DNA of 64,000 nucleotides from Acidimicrobiaceae bacterium (GCA_003158855.1 PMLJ01000029.1:44693-108692), one strand, 5' to 3'. Counted from the first letter of the stretch, positions 1-8,978 are shown. The notes: generated from the letters alone by a model not told the origin. Translations and numbers: made by a program.

Positions 1-309
1 TTCTCCGCCGCGGTCGGTGCGATCGCCGGCATCTTGTTCACTCCGCTCTCACCCGACGCCCTCGGGCTCGGCGAGATGTTTCCAATACTCATCCAGGCCT
101 CAGCGGCCGCGCTCTTCGGCGGTCTGGACTCACCCGGTGGCGCGGTGGCTGCCGGCCTGTTGATGGGAATAGTTGAAGCTCTCCTTTCCGGCTACGTGCC
201 AGCCATCGGAGGGCAACTCCAGGAGGCGATTGCGTTCGTGGCTATCGTCCTCGTACTGCTCGTACGGCCCCAGGGGCTCTTCGGTTCAAAGGAGGTTGAG
301 CGAGTATGA
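1..309 (+). CDS. livH: Branched-chain amino acid ABC transporter permease, LivH type (3' part only)
   Basis: The reading frame is open from the first base, so the start lies upstream of the window. The visible 102 residues are hydrophobic with membrane-spanning stretches. They contain the FGGLDSPGGAVAAGLLMGIVE segment region and end in the VLLVRPQGLFG motif that is typical of the C-terminus of LivH/LivM permeases. The stop overlaps the start of livM by 4 bases (ATGA), which indicates translational coupling. LivH pairs with LivM to form the membrane channel. The ATP-binding partners LivG and LivF are not in the window and may lie upstream. The transported solute cannot be read from the sequence. 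Confidence 0.85.
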   Translation, partial: FSAAVGAIAGILFTPLSPDALGLGEMFPILIQASAAALFGGLDSPGGAVAAGLLMGIVEALLSGYVPAIGGQLQEAIAFVAIVLVLLVRPQGLFGSKEVERV

Positions 310-1445
310 CGATGCCGAGCGCACGGTCAAAAGGCTCACTGCCACTCCAGATCAACCAGGGATCGGCGACGCACCGATCCCTGCAGGGACTCGGCCTGGC
401 GGTCCTCGTTGGGCTGGCCTTCATGGGGTCGATGACCAACTCGTTTCAAGTCGGTCTGCTGACGCAGGCCTTGATCTACGCGAGCGCCATCGCGGGACTC
501 AACCTCGTGACCGGTTACACCGGGATGCTGTCGATCGGCCACTCCGCCTTCTTCGGTATCGGTGCCTACACGACGGGCATCCTGGTCTCGGAACACAACT
601 GGAATCCGCTACTGACCTTCATCGTCTCGTTCTTGATCTGCTTCGTCTTCGGTCTCATCGTCGGTCTGCCGGCGCTTCGCATTCGCGGTATCAATCTCGC
701 TCTGGTCACTCTGGCGCTCGCCGTGGCGTTCCCCGAACTCATCGATCGATTCCCCGGGCTGACCGGGGGAACCCTCGGGCTCAACGTCAATCTCACCCAA
801 CTGCTCCCACCGCACTGGACGGGCATCGGCATCCAGAATCGTTTCGAGTACTACTACTGGATCGCGGCTGTCGTACTCGCGCTGGTGCTCGTGCTCTGCT
901 CCAACCTGACTCGAGGGCGAACGGGCCTGGCGATGCGTGCGACCCGAGACCGCGAAACCGCAGCCACCGCCGTAGGTATCAATTTGGCCTGGATAAAGGT
1001 GTACACCTTCGGCATCTCAGCCGCCATCACCGGTGTCGCCGGCTCGGCCTTCGCCATGTATCTCGGTTCACTGTCAGCCGACTCATCGTTCACGCTGATC
1101 TTGTCGATCACGCTCATCACCGGACTCGTCATCGGTGGCGTCGCCACGGTGGTCGGCCCCATCGTTGGTGGGTTGGCCGTCATCTACATTCCCCACTGGA
1201 CCGAGGGCCTCCGCCAAGGCCAGACTGAAGGACTGTTCTTCGGGACGATACTCATCATTCTCATGTTCGTCATGCCCGATGGGCTCATGGGCTTGCTGAA
1301 GCGCATGTCGCGCTTCGTCGTGCAAATCAAGCCACGCGCGCCCGAGGGCCCTAGCGCCGCAAGCGAGGAACTCCTCGTCGGCAGCGATCTCAACGCCAAT
1401 CCAGATTCTGAGGGGAAAGGAGACACAACACTCGCGCTGTCGTAG
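306..1445 (+). CDS. livM: Branched-chain amino acid ABC transporter permease LivM
   Basis: A 379-residue multi-span membrane protein. It carries the LivM signature GYTGMLSIGHSAFFGIGAYT (residues about 76-95), a conserved loop with RGRTGLAMRATRDRETAA (about 207-224) that would contact the ATPase, and the closing MFVMPDGLMGLLKR. It starts within the stop codon of the preceding livH and is followed after 115 bases by the substrate-binding protein. The last 45 residues are a charged, low-complexity tail. The family imports branched-chain amino acids, but relatives also take up amides, urea or other small polar molecules, so the substrate is open. Confidence 0.9.
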   Translation: MTMPSARSKGSLPLQINQGSATHRSLQGLGLAVLVGLAFMGSMTNSFQVGLLTQALIYASAIAGLNLVTGYTGMLSIGHSAFFGIGAYTTGILVSEHNWNPLLTFIVSFLICFVFGLIVGLPALRIRGINLALVTLALAVAFPELIDRFPGLTGGTLGLNVNLTQLLPPHWTGIGIQNRFEYYYWIAAVVLALVLVLCSNLTRGRTGLAMRATRDRETAATAVGINLAWIKVYTFGISAAITGVAGSAFAMYLGSLSADSSFTLILSITLITGLVIGGVATVVGPIVGGLAVIYIPHWTEGLRQGQTEGLFFGTILIILMFVMPDGLMGLLKRMSRFVVQIKPRAPEGPSAASEELLVGSDLNANPDSEGKGDTTLALS

Positions 1446-1560
1446 TCACACCGCTGTGCTCTAGCCGGGCCCGTTCTCTCCCCGTGAGAGACGGCCGCCA
1501 CCCTGAATTGAAGAGGTCAAACGATCTCGAAGAAGTAGACCAAACATAGGAGGGAAGTAA

Positions 1561-2865
1561 ATGAAAGCCAAATTAACCTTAATCAGCGCATTCTTGTTCG
1601 TCATCACCTCACTGGTGTTCTCGGGGGGAGTGTCTGCAAACGCGTCGTCGTCGAGCGTGTACAAGATTAGTACGACGAACTGTCCATCAACGGCGACCAA
1701 AAAAATCACCGGTACACTCACGTTCGGCGTCTCGGGGCCGTTGTCAGGTCCCATCGCACCGTTCGTTGACCTCTACGTCCAGGGTATCAAAGACCGCTAC
1801 GCCTACCAGAACGCTCAAGGGGGCATCAACGGCGTGAATTTGGCGGTGACGGCTGAAGACGACCAGTTCAACCCGGCCATGACAAAGTCGAACGTCGACG
1901 GCTGGATTCAGTCCGGGTCCGTGCAGGCCATGACCCTCTTCGGATCGGGACCACTGGCTGCAGTCGCGGCGGACCAAAACCTCGCTTGCCTGCCATTGTT
2001 GCTGCCTTCAGCGTCGGCCGACCAGTACCGGAACATCAAGCAGTACCCATGGACGACGCAGTTCCTCCCGTCAAACGCCGTAGAGGAGGCCGCTGAGGTG
2101 AAGTTGATCCAGGCCACGTTCCCCCACAACAAGATCATCACAGTCGCCATCGCTGAGGATATGACCGGTTCGGGTGCCGCCTACCTGGCTGGCATGAAGG
2201 CCGCCGTTAAGGGAACGAACGTCAGAATTAAGGCGATTGTCCCATTCAGCGATCCGGCCACCGCGGCCATCACCTTAAAGAAGGACGCGGCGAACGCCGT
2301 CTTCGGCGCGCTCGTCGTTCCCGAGTGCGTACAGCTCACGCAGGCCATGGCGAAAGTCGGTTACAAGCCCAAGCTCACGGTGCAGGCCTCGAACTGCGGG
2401 AGCGCAGCCGAGATGTTCGCACCGGCCGGTGCTGCTGCTAACGGACAGAAGCTCGTGTTCTGGGAGAAGGACCCCGGCAACCCGATCTACGCGAACGACC
2501 CGGGCTGGAAGAACTACGTGGCTGACGCCACGTCAGTCGACGCGTCCGCGGCGGTGAACAACACCTACTACGAGACCGGGTACATGACCGCTGACATGGA
2601 GGTCAACTCCTACCTGAGCGCGGCCAAGTCGTCCGCGGGCCTCACCCAGGCGAACATCATGCAGGCGGCGCGTAACCAGAACTACCAAGAGCCGCTATTC
2701 ATCAATGGCCTGAAGTGGACAATGAACGCCAAGGAGGCCTACGGCATCATGAAGTTGCAGCCGCTCATCTACTCGTCCAAGACACAGAGCTTCAACTACG
2801 ACGGCAAGATAATCGACACTTGTCCGCAGCTCCTTGGAGCCAAGAATTGTATCGGCGGCCTGTAG
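1561..2865 (+). CDS. ABC transporter substrate-binding protein, LivK type
   Basis: A 434-residue secreted protein with a signal peptide (residues 1 to about 27, ending near VSANA). The mature part begins with a periplasmic-binding-protein type 1 fold: TLTFGVSGPLSGP, then a segment with NAQGGINGVNL, as in LivJ/LivK receptors. The start is well supported by AGGAGGGAAG immediately upstream (1548-1557). Four or more cysteines may form disulphides. It belongs with livH and livM as the extracellular solute receptor of the importer. The ligand is unknown; relatives bind amino acids, amides or aromatic acids. Confidence 0.87.
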   Translation: MKAKLTLISAFLFVITSLVFSGGVSANASSSSVYKISTTNCPSTATKKITGTLTFGVSGPLSGPIAPFVDLYVQGIKDRYAYQNAQGGINGVNLAVTAEDDQFNPAMTKSNVDGWIQSGSVQAMTLFGSGPLAAVAADQNLACLPLLLPSASADQYRNIKQYPWTTQFLPSNAVEEAAEVKLIQATFPHNKIITVAIAEDMTGSGAAYLAGMKAAVKGTNVRIKAIVPFSDPATAAITLKKDAANAVFGALVVPECVQLTQAMAKVGYKPKLTVQASNCGSAAEMFAPAGAAANGQKLVFWEKDPGNPIYANDPGWKNYVADATSVDASAAVNNTYYETGYMTADMEVNSYLSAAKSSAGLTQANIMQAARNQNYQEPLFINGLKWTMNAKEAYGIMKLQPLIYSSKTQSFNYDGKIIDTCPQLLGAKNCIGGL

Positions 2866-2906
2866 ACCAGTAGTGCCAATGCAACACCGCAACATCAAGA
2901 AGTGCA

Positions 2907-2948
2907 TCACACCAAGAGGAGTCGCTGCGGCGACTCCTCTTGGTGTGA
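2907..2948 (+). terminator. Strong hairpin terminator after livK
   Basis: There is a perfect 19-bp inverted repeat (2907-2925 against 2930-2948) with a 4-base TGCG loop, 42 bases after the livK stop. No T-run follows, as is common in high-GC actinobacteria. It separates the transporter operon from the next gene. Confidence 0.75.
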
Positions 2949-2985
2949 ATGGTGCAGGTTGACTGAAACCAAATAGGGAGATTGA

Positions 2986-4035
2986 ATGACGTATCGAGTG
3001 ATCGTCTGGGCCACCGGGGCCATTGGCAAGACCTGTCTGCGCGCCGTCCTCCAGCGACCCGACCTCGAACTCGTCGGACTCTTCGTCTACAGCGAGCGAA
3101 AAGAGGGCGTCGACGCGGGAACGATTGCGCGCTTAGCCGAGACCGGTGTGCTCGCGACAAGAAGCCGCGAGGAGATCTTGGCAATCGACGCCGACCTCGT
3201 GATCCACACGGCCCGGCTCCAGGTGCCCTACGAGACACACGACGACGACATCATCGCCCTGTTGCGATCGGGCAAGAACGTGATCACTACGGCTGGTAAT
3301 CACTACCCGCAGGCTCACGGCGCCGAGCGCGCCCGACGTTTCGACGACGCCTGTCATGAAGGCAACTCGACGCTCTACGGCGTGGGAATGAACCCGGGGT
3401 TCCTACTGGAGCGAATGGTCCTGGGTCTGACCGGACTCTGTGTCGAACTCGAAGCGGTCGAGGTCGAAGAGCTTCTCGACGCATCAACGATGCCCGATCC
3501 GGACTTCGTCTTCAACGTCATGGGCATGGGCAGCGACATTGGCGAGGTGGATCTGTTCACAGGCGCACTTCCACATCTGTACGACCAACTCTACGGCGAA
3601 GCCATCCAGTTCTTCGGTGATCGAGCGGGCGTCACCTTTGATCAGATCGAGTCCGACCATCGAGTCTTGCCCGCTGAACGCGACCTCCACGTCAGTGCGG
3701 GGGTCATCGCGAAGGGGACCATCGCCGCAACCGAATGGCGCTGGCACGGGATCGTCGACGGTCAACGATTCGTGACCCTTTCTGTCATTTGGACAATGGA
3801 TCCGACGATGGAGACCTACCGTGGACGCGATCACTGGAGCGTTGAGATACATGGAAAGCCTGATCTCCATCTCACGCTGAACATGTCCGATCCAAAGGAA
3901 AGCCCCTTCAAGACCAAGGCCGGTCAGTACATCACCGCCGGGCCCGTCATGAACGCCATCCACGACGTCGTCGTCGCCCGGCCGGGGATATTCTCACCTC
4001 CAGTCTTCGCGCCGTATCGACGGCCCCGCGACTAG
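2986..4035 (+). CDS. NAD(P)-dependent oxidoreductase of the DapB-like / amine dehydrogenase family
   Basis: A 349-residue protein with an N-terminal Rossmann fold. Residues 1-18 (YRVIVWATGAIGKTCLR) hold the glycine-rich dinucleotide site in the form GAIG. A middle segment with GKNVITTAG and GVGMNPGF follows, as in dihydrodipicolinate-reductase-like proteins and 2,4-diaminopentanoate dehydrogenases. It is too long for a genuine DapB (about 250-270 residues) and lacks the DapB catalytic motif, so a lysine biosynthesis role is unlikely. A GGGAG ribosome-binding site precedes the ATG. It converges with the HxlR gene, the two stops overlapping by 4 bases. The substrate is unknown. Confidence 0.7.
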   Translation: MTYRVIVWATGAIGKTCLRAVLQRPDLELVGLFVYSERKEGVDAGTIARLAETGVLATRSREEILAIDADLVIHTARLQVPYETHDDDIIALLRSGKNVITTAGNHYPQAHGAERARRFDDACHEGNSTLYGVGMNPGFLLERMVLGLTGLCVELEAVEVEELLDASTMPDPDFVFNVMGMGSDIGEVDLFTGALPHLYDQLYGEAIQFFGDRAGVTFDQIESDHRVLPAERDLHVSAGVIAKGTIAATEWRWHGIVDGQRFVTLSVIWTMDPTMETYRGRDHWSVEIHGKPDLHLTLNMSDPKESPFKTKAGQYITAGPVMNAIHDVVVARPGIFSPPVFAPYRRPRD

Positions 4036-4970
4036 AGGACGAACCCTCCCACGCCAACCTGCTTTCGAGTCAACTCGTGATCGCACACCGAGCAGTAGAG
4101 CGTCGGGATGAGGTCACTCTTGCACTCCATGTGGGTGAAAATCAACGCCGGACCTTCGGGCGATCTGAACCATTGATCGCCCCAGTAGATAAGGGTTATC
4201 ACCAACGGGAAGAGCGCGTTGCCCTTCGGGCTCAGTCGATACTCGCGTCGGCTGGAGCCCTTTGCAGGGGTCGTTCTTTGTAGTACTCCGATGTCGCAGA
4301 ACGTCTTCAATCGGTCCGCCACGATCAACGGTGGTGCGGTCATCAACTGGAGGAAGTCGGTGAATCTGCTCGCACCGAAGAAAACCAAGGCGAGCGCGGT
4401 CGCGGACCATCGATTACCGATCATGGCGATGGTCTCAGAATAGAGACCAATGCCGCCGTTGTCGGGCGTCACACTGCGCCGTCTCGTTGTCGCCCTCGGT
4501 ACGGACCGCTCGAACGAACCGCTCGGCCCGAACGCTCCTCGAACGTCCTTCACGGAGGCTGGCTTCATGCACTTTCCACACTTCAGTATCGGCGACGCTT
4601 CGTTCCCGCACTCGAGGTGCACCATTGGCGGCAAGGGAACTGGACGGTCGCTCACCCACTGCGACTCCCAGTCCCAGATCGTGAGCAGGACCTGCCAAAG
4701 GTCCTTCCCGCATTCTGTCAAGCGATACTCGTAACGGAGCGGTCGCTTCTGGTACGGCACGCGAACGAAGATGCCCGCATCGATGAGCCCATTGAGGCGA
4801 GAGGACAAGACCGAGTTTGCAATTCCCAGTTGGTCGTGCCAGTCCTTGTAGCGACGAGCCCCTAGGAAAGCCAGGCGGATAATGAGGAGGTTCCACTCGT
4901 CTCCGAGGAGTCCCAACGCCACGGCGACCGAATTCTCGCCTCCTTCAGAGGTCTCACCAGATAAGAACAC
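4032..4970 (-). CDS. Tandem HxlR-family transcriptional regulator with two winged-helix domains
   Basis: A 312-residue protein with two copies of the HxlR winged helix: residues about 13-105 (LGLLGDEWNLLIIRLAFLGARR, a DNA-binding helix pair, and PLRYEYRLTECGKDL) and about 175-270 (MIGNRWSATALALVFFGASR ... REYRLSPKGNALFP). Each copy is followed by a cysteine cluster (VHLECGN ... CGKC and HMECKSD ... CSVC) that looks like a small metal-binding knuckle. Single-domain HxlR proteins are about 110-150 residues and act as dimers, so this looks like a fused dimer. It lies next to the carotenoid oxygenase/thiolase genes on the same strand and may control them; that is inference. Confidence 0.8.
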   Translation of the reverse strand: MFLSGETSEGGENSVAVALGLLGDEWNLLIIRLAFLGARRYKDWHDQLGIANSVLSSRLNGLIDAGIFVRVPYQKRPLRYEYRLTECGKDLWQVLLTIWDWESQWVSDRPVPLPPMVHLECGNEASPILKCGKCMKPASVKDVRGAFGPSGSFERSVPRATTRRRSVTPDNGGIGLYSETIAMIGNRWSATALALVFFGASRFTDFLQLMTAPPLIVADRLKTFCDIGVLQRTTPAKGSSRREYRLSPKGNALFPLVITLIYWGDQWFRSPEGPALIFTHMECKSDLIPTLYCSVCDHELTRKQVGVGGFVL

Positions 4971-5344
4971 CGACGTTACCGGTACTCATTCGTGCTCGCC
5001 ATGGCGCAACGTGCATCCAACGCCATTGACGTGCCGATCATCGGTCCAACCCTACTACCGGGACACCCAGATGGTGTAGTGCATCACTTCGCCGCGGTGT
5101 CGCAAACATGATTGTCGTTGATGAAATTGACCACGACCTGTGGCTGCTTCTCGCGACGACACGGGTGAGTGCCGGTTCCAGCGAGAAGTGCCTCTCAACA
5201 CCGTGGGCATCGACACGACAACTCCTCGCATGGTTATGAGCCATCAGCTTCGGATCGTCCAGCGTGAAGTGTCGCGCGGTTCAAGCCCACGACCGAGAAA
5301 CTGACGCCGCGAATTGTCTCACAGGGCCTGATCGCACGTCATGC
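4971..5344. other. Intergenic stretch upstream of the HxlR gene
   Basis: This 374-base gap lies between the end of the carotenoid oxygenase gene and the HxlR start, both on the minus strand. It should hold the HxlR promoter. I see no convincing gene, RNA or strong terminator hairpin. Small open frames here lack ribosome-binding sites and recognisable composition. Confidence 0.5.
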
Positions 5345-6823
5345 CTACCAACCCGCAAGGTTGGTGCCCTGAGCCCAGCAGCTATGAGTGCCGCTCGACA
5401 AGCGCTCGGGCAGACGCACCTTCGCCACCGGGCCCGCCGCAACATCGGCGCCGTCGTAGACCACACATTCGGACAAGTCTCGATTCATGTCAACCGTGTA
5501 GGTCACGAGATACACGTCGTCTTCACCGAGTCCACCGACCTTCGGGGCGACTCCAATCTCGCTGCAGTAGACGCCCTCGTCGAGATTCACCCGAACCTCA
5601 TTGCCGGTCAGAGTGTCATGCTTGACGAATCCGTTGAACAGAAACCAGCCGGGCCGATTCGTCGCGGCGTACACGAAGCGCGAAGGCCGTCCGGCAAAGT
5701 TGGCGTTGATGGCTCCGAACTCGCTGCAGGTCGCGGTCAGGTCCTCTTCCTTCACGATGCCCGTCACCAGATTCATCCGCCAACGGTGCAGCCGAGTCTC
5801 CAGCATGTCCTGGGCCAAGAAGCGCAACATCCGTGACGGTGGTCCTTCGGGACTTGGATTCTTGGGCTCTGGGCAACCCTGGAAGAAGCCCTCCACGACA
5901 ATGTCGTCGCCGTCTTCCCAGGCGTTCGTCCAGTGCAGCACGTACGTGGGATCGAATTCGAACCACTTGATCGTCGCGGAATCACCTCGTCGTGGGATCA
6001 CGCCCAGTCTCGACGGCAGATCCCGGTGGAGTCGCGACACGTAGTGACCCTGTTTGATCAGGTCCGGCTCCCAAAACAAGGGAAGGTCATTCAGAATCGC
6101 GTAGTTCTCCGTGAAGGTCATGTCGTGGGGAAGACGCGCGCCAGGGATCTCGATGGGCACGTAGTGCACCAAGTGACGCGCGGCGTCGACAACCCCGTAG
6201 TGCAGGAGCGGTGCTTTGGTCGAGTAGTTGAAGAACAGAAGCTCGCCCGTTCGTTCATCGACCTTGGTGTGCGCTGACACGCCCACATCCGACGGGAAAG
6301 CACCACCCCACGACTCCTTGCCGAGATCATCGAGTGTCAGCGGGTCGAGTCGGTAGAGGTCGCCACACTGCCAAAAACTCGTAACGGCCACTCCGGCATG
6401 CACCACGACGTCGGTCGAGGAGGCGTCCTTCAACAAACCGCGCGCACCCCATCCGTCCCTTCGTATCGAGAGCGCCGGACTCTCGGCGATACCCGCCCAC
6501 AGTGGTCCGCCCGCGGCTCGTTCAGCACGAAAACCATCGGTCTTGACGAACCGATTCCGATACGTCGCCTTGCCATCGCGAAACGACGTCATGTGGATCA
6601 TGCCGTCACCGTCAAAGGGGTGGTAGCGCACCAACGCAGGGTGCACCGGGTTCTCGGTATTTCGTAGGTAGGCGCCGTACAAGTCAGCGGGCAACTCCCC
6701 TTCTACGTCGAGGTCCTCGGCGTCGAATTCGCGAGTCTGGGGTCGCCAAGGCCCGGTTCGATAGGGATGATCATCGTCCTCGGGCAAAGTCGACAACGTG
6801 GTTGCAAACACTGAAATGTCCAT
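5345..6823 (-). CDS. Carotenoid-cleavage oxygenase (RPE65 / lignostilbene dioxygenase family)
   Basis: A 492-residue protein with the seven-bladed carotenoid oxygenase layout. The four iron-binding histidines can be placed: His185 (SAHTKVD), His233 (LPHDMTFTEN), His297 (VLHWTNAWED) and His480 (GTHSCW). The conserved GDGMIH segment (about 72-77) and the N-terminal LYGAYLRN(T)ENP motif are also present. Members use non-haem Fe(II) and O2 to split a C=C bond in carotenoids, apocarotenoids or stilbenes. It follows the thiolase by 51 bases on the same strand and is probably co-transcribed. No carotenoid biosynthesis genes are nearby, so a catabolic role on an apocarotenoid or aromatic substrate is plausible. 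Confidence 0.87.
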   Translation of the reverse strand: MDISVFATTLSTLPEDDDHPYRTGPWRPQTREFDAEDLDVEGELPADLYGAYLRNTENPVHPALVRYHPFDGDGMIHMTSFRDGKATYRNRFVKTDGFRAERAAGGPLWAGIAESPALSIRRDGWGARGLLKDASSTDVVVHAGVAVTSFWQCGDLYRLDPLTLDDLGKESWGGAFPSDVGVSAHTKVDERTGELLFFNYSTKAPLLHYGVVDAARHLVHYVPIEIPGARLPHDMTFTENYAILNDLPLFWEPDLIKQGHYVSRLHRDLPSRLGVIPRRGDSATIKWFEFDPTYVLHWTNAWEDGDDIVVEGFFQGCPEPKNPSPEGPPSRMLRFLAQDMLETRLHRWRMNLVTGIVKEEDLTATCSEFGAINANFAGRPSRFVYAATNRPGWFLFNGFVKHDTLTGNEVRVNLDEGVYCSEIGVAPKVGGLGEDDVYLVTYTVDMNRDLSECVVYDGADVAAGPVAKVRLPERLSSGTHSCWAQGTNLAGW

Positions 6824-6874
6824 TGTTCGATGTTCCTTTCTGACGAGGACTTGGTGCCTCGACTGAAATCGAGC

Positions 6875-8098
6875 TCAGTCTTCGCCGCCAACGACAAAAC
6901 TCACGGTCGTCGTCAAACTGCCTCCGATGTTCAAGGTCGCAAACCGCTTGGCACCTTCGACCTGGCAGTCTTGCGCGCGGCTGGTCACCTGACGAGAGGC
7001 GTCGTGCAACATCCGCACACCCGTCGCACCCACCGGGTGACCAATCCCGATGAGGCCACCGCTCGGGTTGATCGGGATCGTGCCATTCTTCTCGAGATCA
7101 CCATTCTCGATCGCCTTCCAACTCTCGCCCGGGCCAGTGATCCCGAAGTGGTCGATCGCTACGTACTCCGACATTGAGAAACAGTCATGAACCTCGATGC
7201 CATCGAGTTCGTGAACGTCGGTGATTCCAGCTCTTTCGAGTGCCTGACTCGCCACCTGGCGAACGTGGGGGAACACGTGAGTCTTGTTGCGGCTTCGCAC
7301 CAGCTTCTGCTCGAGCGAAAGGCCCGCCGTGGCGTGTGCCCAACCCAGAATGCGCGCCGCACTCCGCCTCGACTTCGTCGCGTCTCTGAATCGATCTGAG
7401 ACCAGCAGCACGCCCGCGCCACCATCGGTCACCTGACTGCAGTCGGTTCGCCGCAGTCGGCCCTCCACGATCGGGTTCTCCGTGTCACTGTCACTGAAAC
7501 TGGCGTCGGTGAATTTCCATTCACGAGTTTGGGCGAGTGGATTGGACTTCGCGTTGCGAGTGTTCAGCTCGGCAATGGCGTGAAGATGCTCGTCGTTGAG
7601 CCCGTAGCGACGCTGGTACTCGTCCCCGATCTGGCTGAACATGTACGGCCACATGAACTTGGCGTCGCCACCCTCATGCCCGACCCACGCAGCCGCGCCG
7701 AGGTGACGGGGCGCATCGGCGCCCGGCACATTGCGCTCCTGCTCAATCCCGAGCACCAGCACGCAGTCGTAGCGACCAGCCTCAATTTCGGCCATGGCCG
7801 CCAGGACCGCGATCGAACCCGAGGCGCACGCTGCCTCGTGCCTCGCCGCCGGGAGACCCCAGAACCGATCGTCGATAGTGGCCGGCATCGCCCCCAATTG
7901 GCCCTGACCGTTGAAGAGTTGGCCGAAGGCGTTGCCAACATGGATGGATTGGACCTCGCCGGCGTCCAGTTGCGCGTCCTCGAGGGTGCCGTCGACGATC
8001 TCGGCTACGAGATCGGACACCTCAAGACCTTCACGCAGCAAATTCCTGGAGAAGTCTGATTGATAACTGCCCGCTATCCACACGCCGTTCGATCCCAT
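6875..8098 (-). CDS. Thiolase, SCP2/SCP-x-like acetyl-CoA acyltransferase
   Basis: A 407-residue thiolase-fold protein. The acyl-accepting cysteine is Cys91 (EAACASGS). The HDCFS motif (about 313) and GGLIGIGHPVGATG with His354 complete the active site. The second catalytic cysteine of classical thiolases is missing: the C-terminus reads NIGGSLTTTVSFVV, as in SCP2/SCP-x thiolases, which act in sterol side-chain and branched acyl-CoA degradation. It lies between a SnoaL-like gene (82 bases upstream) and the carotenoid oxygenase (51 bases downstream). The upstream AT-rich region with repeats suggests its own regulated promoter. Confidence 0.88.
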   Translation of the reverse strand: MGSNGVWIAGSYQSDFSRNLLREGLEVSDLVAEIVDGTLEDAQLDAGEVQSIHVGNAFGQLFNGQGQLGAMPATIDDRFWGLPAARHEAACASGSIAVLAAMAEIEAGRYDCVLVLGIEQERNVPGADAPRHLGAAAWVGHEGGDAKFMWPYMFSQIGDEYQRRYGLNDEHLHAIAELNTRNAKSNPLAQTREWKFTDASFSDSDTENPIVEGRLRRTDCSQVTDGGAGVLLVSDRFRDATKSRRSAARILGWAHATAGLSLEQKLVRSRNKTHVFPHVRQVASQALERAGITDVHELDGIEVHDCFSMSEYVAIDHFGITGPGESWKAIENGDLEKNGTIPINPSGGLIGIGHPVGATGVRMLHDASRQVTSRAQDCQVEGAKRFATLNIGGSLTTTVSFVVGGED

Positions 8099-8111
8099 AA
8101 CCCACCTTCAA

Positions 8112-8146
8112 ATTAGTCACTAATTCTACAATAACAAGAGTCACTA
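8112..8146. promoter_or_regulatory. Repeats in the AT-rich region upstream of the thiolase gene
   Basis: ATTAGTCACTAAT (8112-8124) is a perfect palindrome around its central base. AGTCACTA recurs 24 bases away (8139-8146). The patch is far more AT-rich than its surroundings and lies directly in front of the thiolase start, where an operator overlapping a promoter would be expected. Which regulator binds is not visible; the HxlR protein at 4032-4970 is a candidate. Confidence 0.4.
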
Positions 8147-8180
8147 TTAAACCGCTCAAAACCCTCCCCCCTCGAGGTGC

Positions 8181-8708
8181 CTAGCGGCGAAAGACCGGAT
8201 CGTCAGGGAATTTCAAGCCATGTCGCATCCGGGTCACGTCAGGGGTCAGGTAACCCCGAACCCAGGTCTCGTTGGTCGGAACGTCCAGGTTCCACTCCCA
8301 CAGGAGCTGGCGGTGGACAATGCCCCACTTGCCGTCACGACGCTCCATGCGGTCCACAATCCGGGCACCCACGAAGCAGTCGAACCGCTCACCTTCGCTC
8401 TTCACGCGTGCAAACGTCGTGGCGTATGATTCAACGTGGGCTACGTCGCCATCGAGTTCGATCAGGACATTGCTCAACACGTGACTCGTGAGGCTCTTTG
8501 GATGGGTCACGCTCCCGGCGATATTTTCGATGTACTGCTCGGCCGGGCCCTCCCAAAGGCCACCATGGTCCTCGGTGGCCCCGTCCAGGTAGCACGAGCG
8601 CAACGTCTCGATGTCACCTCGGTCCACCGAACGGAAGTACTTCGTGAGCACCTCGGTGATGGCCTGCTTGTCCAGGAGCTCCAGGATCTGATCGTCTCGA
8701 TCCGGCAT
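8181..8708 (-). CDS. SnoaL-like / NTF2-like polyketide cyclase-dehydratase family protein
   Basis: A 175-residue protein with the SnoaL-like start ILELLDKQAITEVLTKYFRSVDRGD and the pattern LRSCYLDGATEDHGG, both typical of NTF2-fold proteins annotated as nuclear transport factor 2 family or bile-acid 7-alpha-dehydratase-like. The fold forms a cone-shaped pocket that serves isomerases, dehydratases and hydroxylating-dioxygenase small subunits. Upstream of the thiolase and carotenoid oxygenase genes, it may act on the same terpenoid- or steroid-like substrate. The exact reaction cannot be assigned. Confidence 0.75.
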   Translation of the reverse strand: MPDRDDQILELLDKQAITEVLTKYFRSVDRGDIETLRSCYLDGATEDHGGLWEGPAEQYIENIAGSVTHPKSLTSHVLSNVLIELDGDVAHVESYATTFARVKSEGERFDCFVGARIVDRMERRDGKWGIVHRQLLWEWNLDVPTNETWVRGYLTPDVTRMRHGLKFPDDPVFRR

Positions 8709-8773
8709 GTCAACCCACTTTCTCGGTGCGCCACGAAATGCGAGGGCGCGTTCAGTTCCCCGCTGCCTCTTCA

Positions 8774-8796
8774 GTAACTACAGTTAGAAGAGTTAC
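8774..8796. promoter_or_regulatory. Inverted repeat upstream of the SnoaL-like gene
   Basis: GTAACT (8774-8779) and AGTTAC (8791-8796) form an inverted repeat with an 11-base spacer, 65 bases upstream of the SnoaL start, in a locally AT-rich region. It could be an operator for the SnoaL-thiolase-oxygenase unit. The arms are short, so chance is possible. Confidence 0.3.
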
Positions 8797-8978
8797 GAAT
8801 CGAGTCTATCCTCGTCGGTCGCCCGCCCGCTCGTGAATTTGTAGTTCAAGTTGGCGGAAAATTAATTTCTCTGAGCCTGCCCGTCACCTGCCCAACTTGG
8901 GTGACTCTTACTCACGCAGTTTCAACAATACCTTTTAATCAGGTAGAACATGAAGGAGTGATCTCACGGGTCTCTTCC

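Noticed and set aside
5264..5836. 190-codon frame opposite the carotenoid oxygenase gene
   Set aside because: Antisense shadow of a gene with clear iron-ligand motifs.
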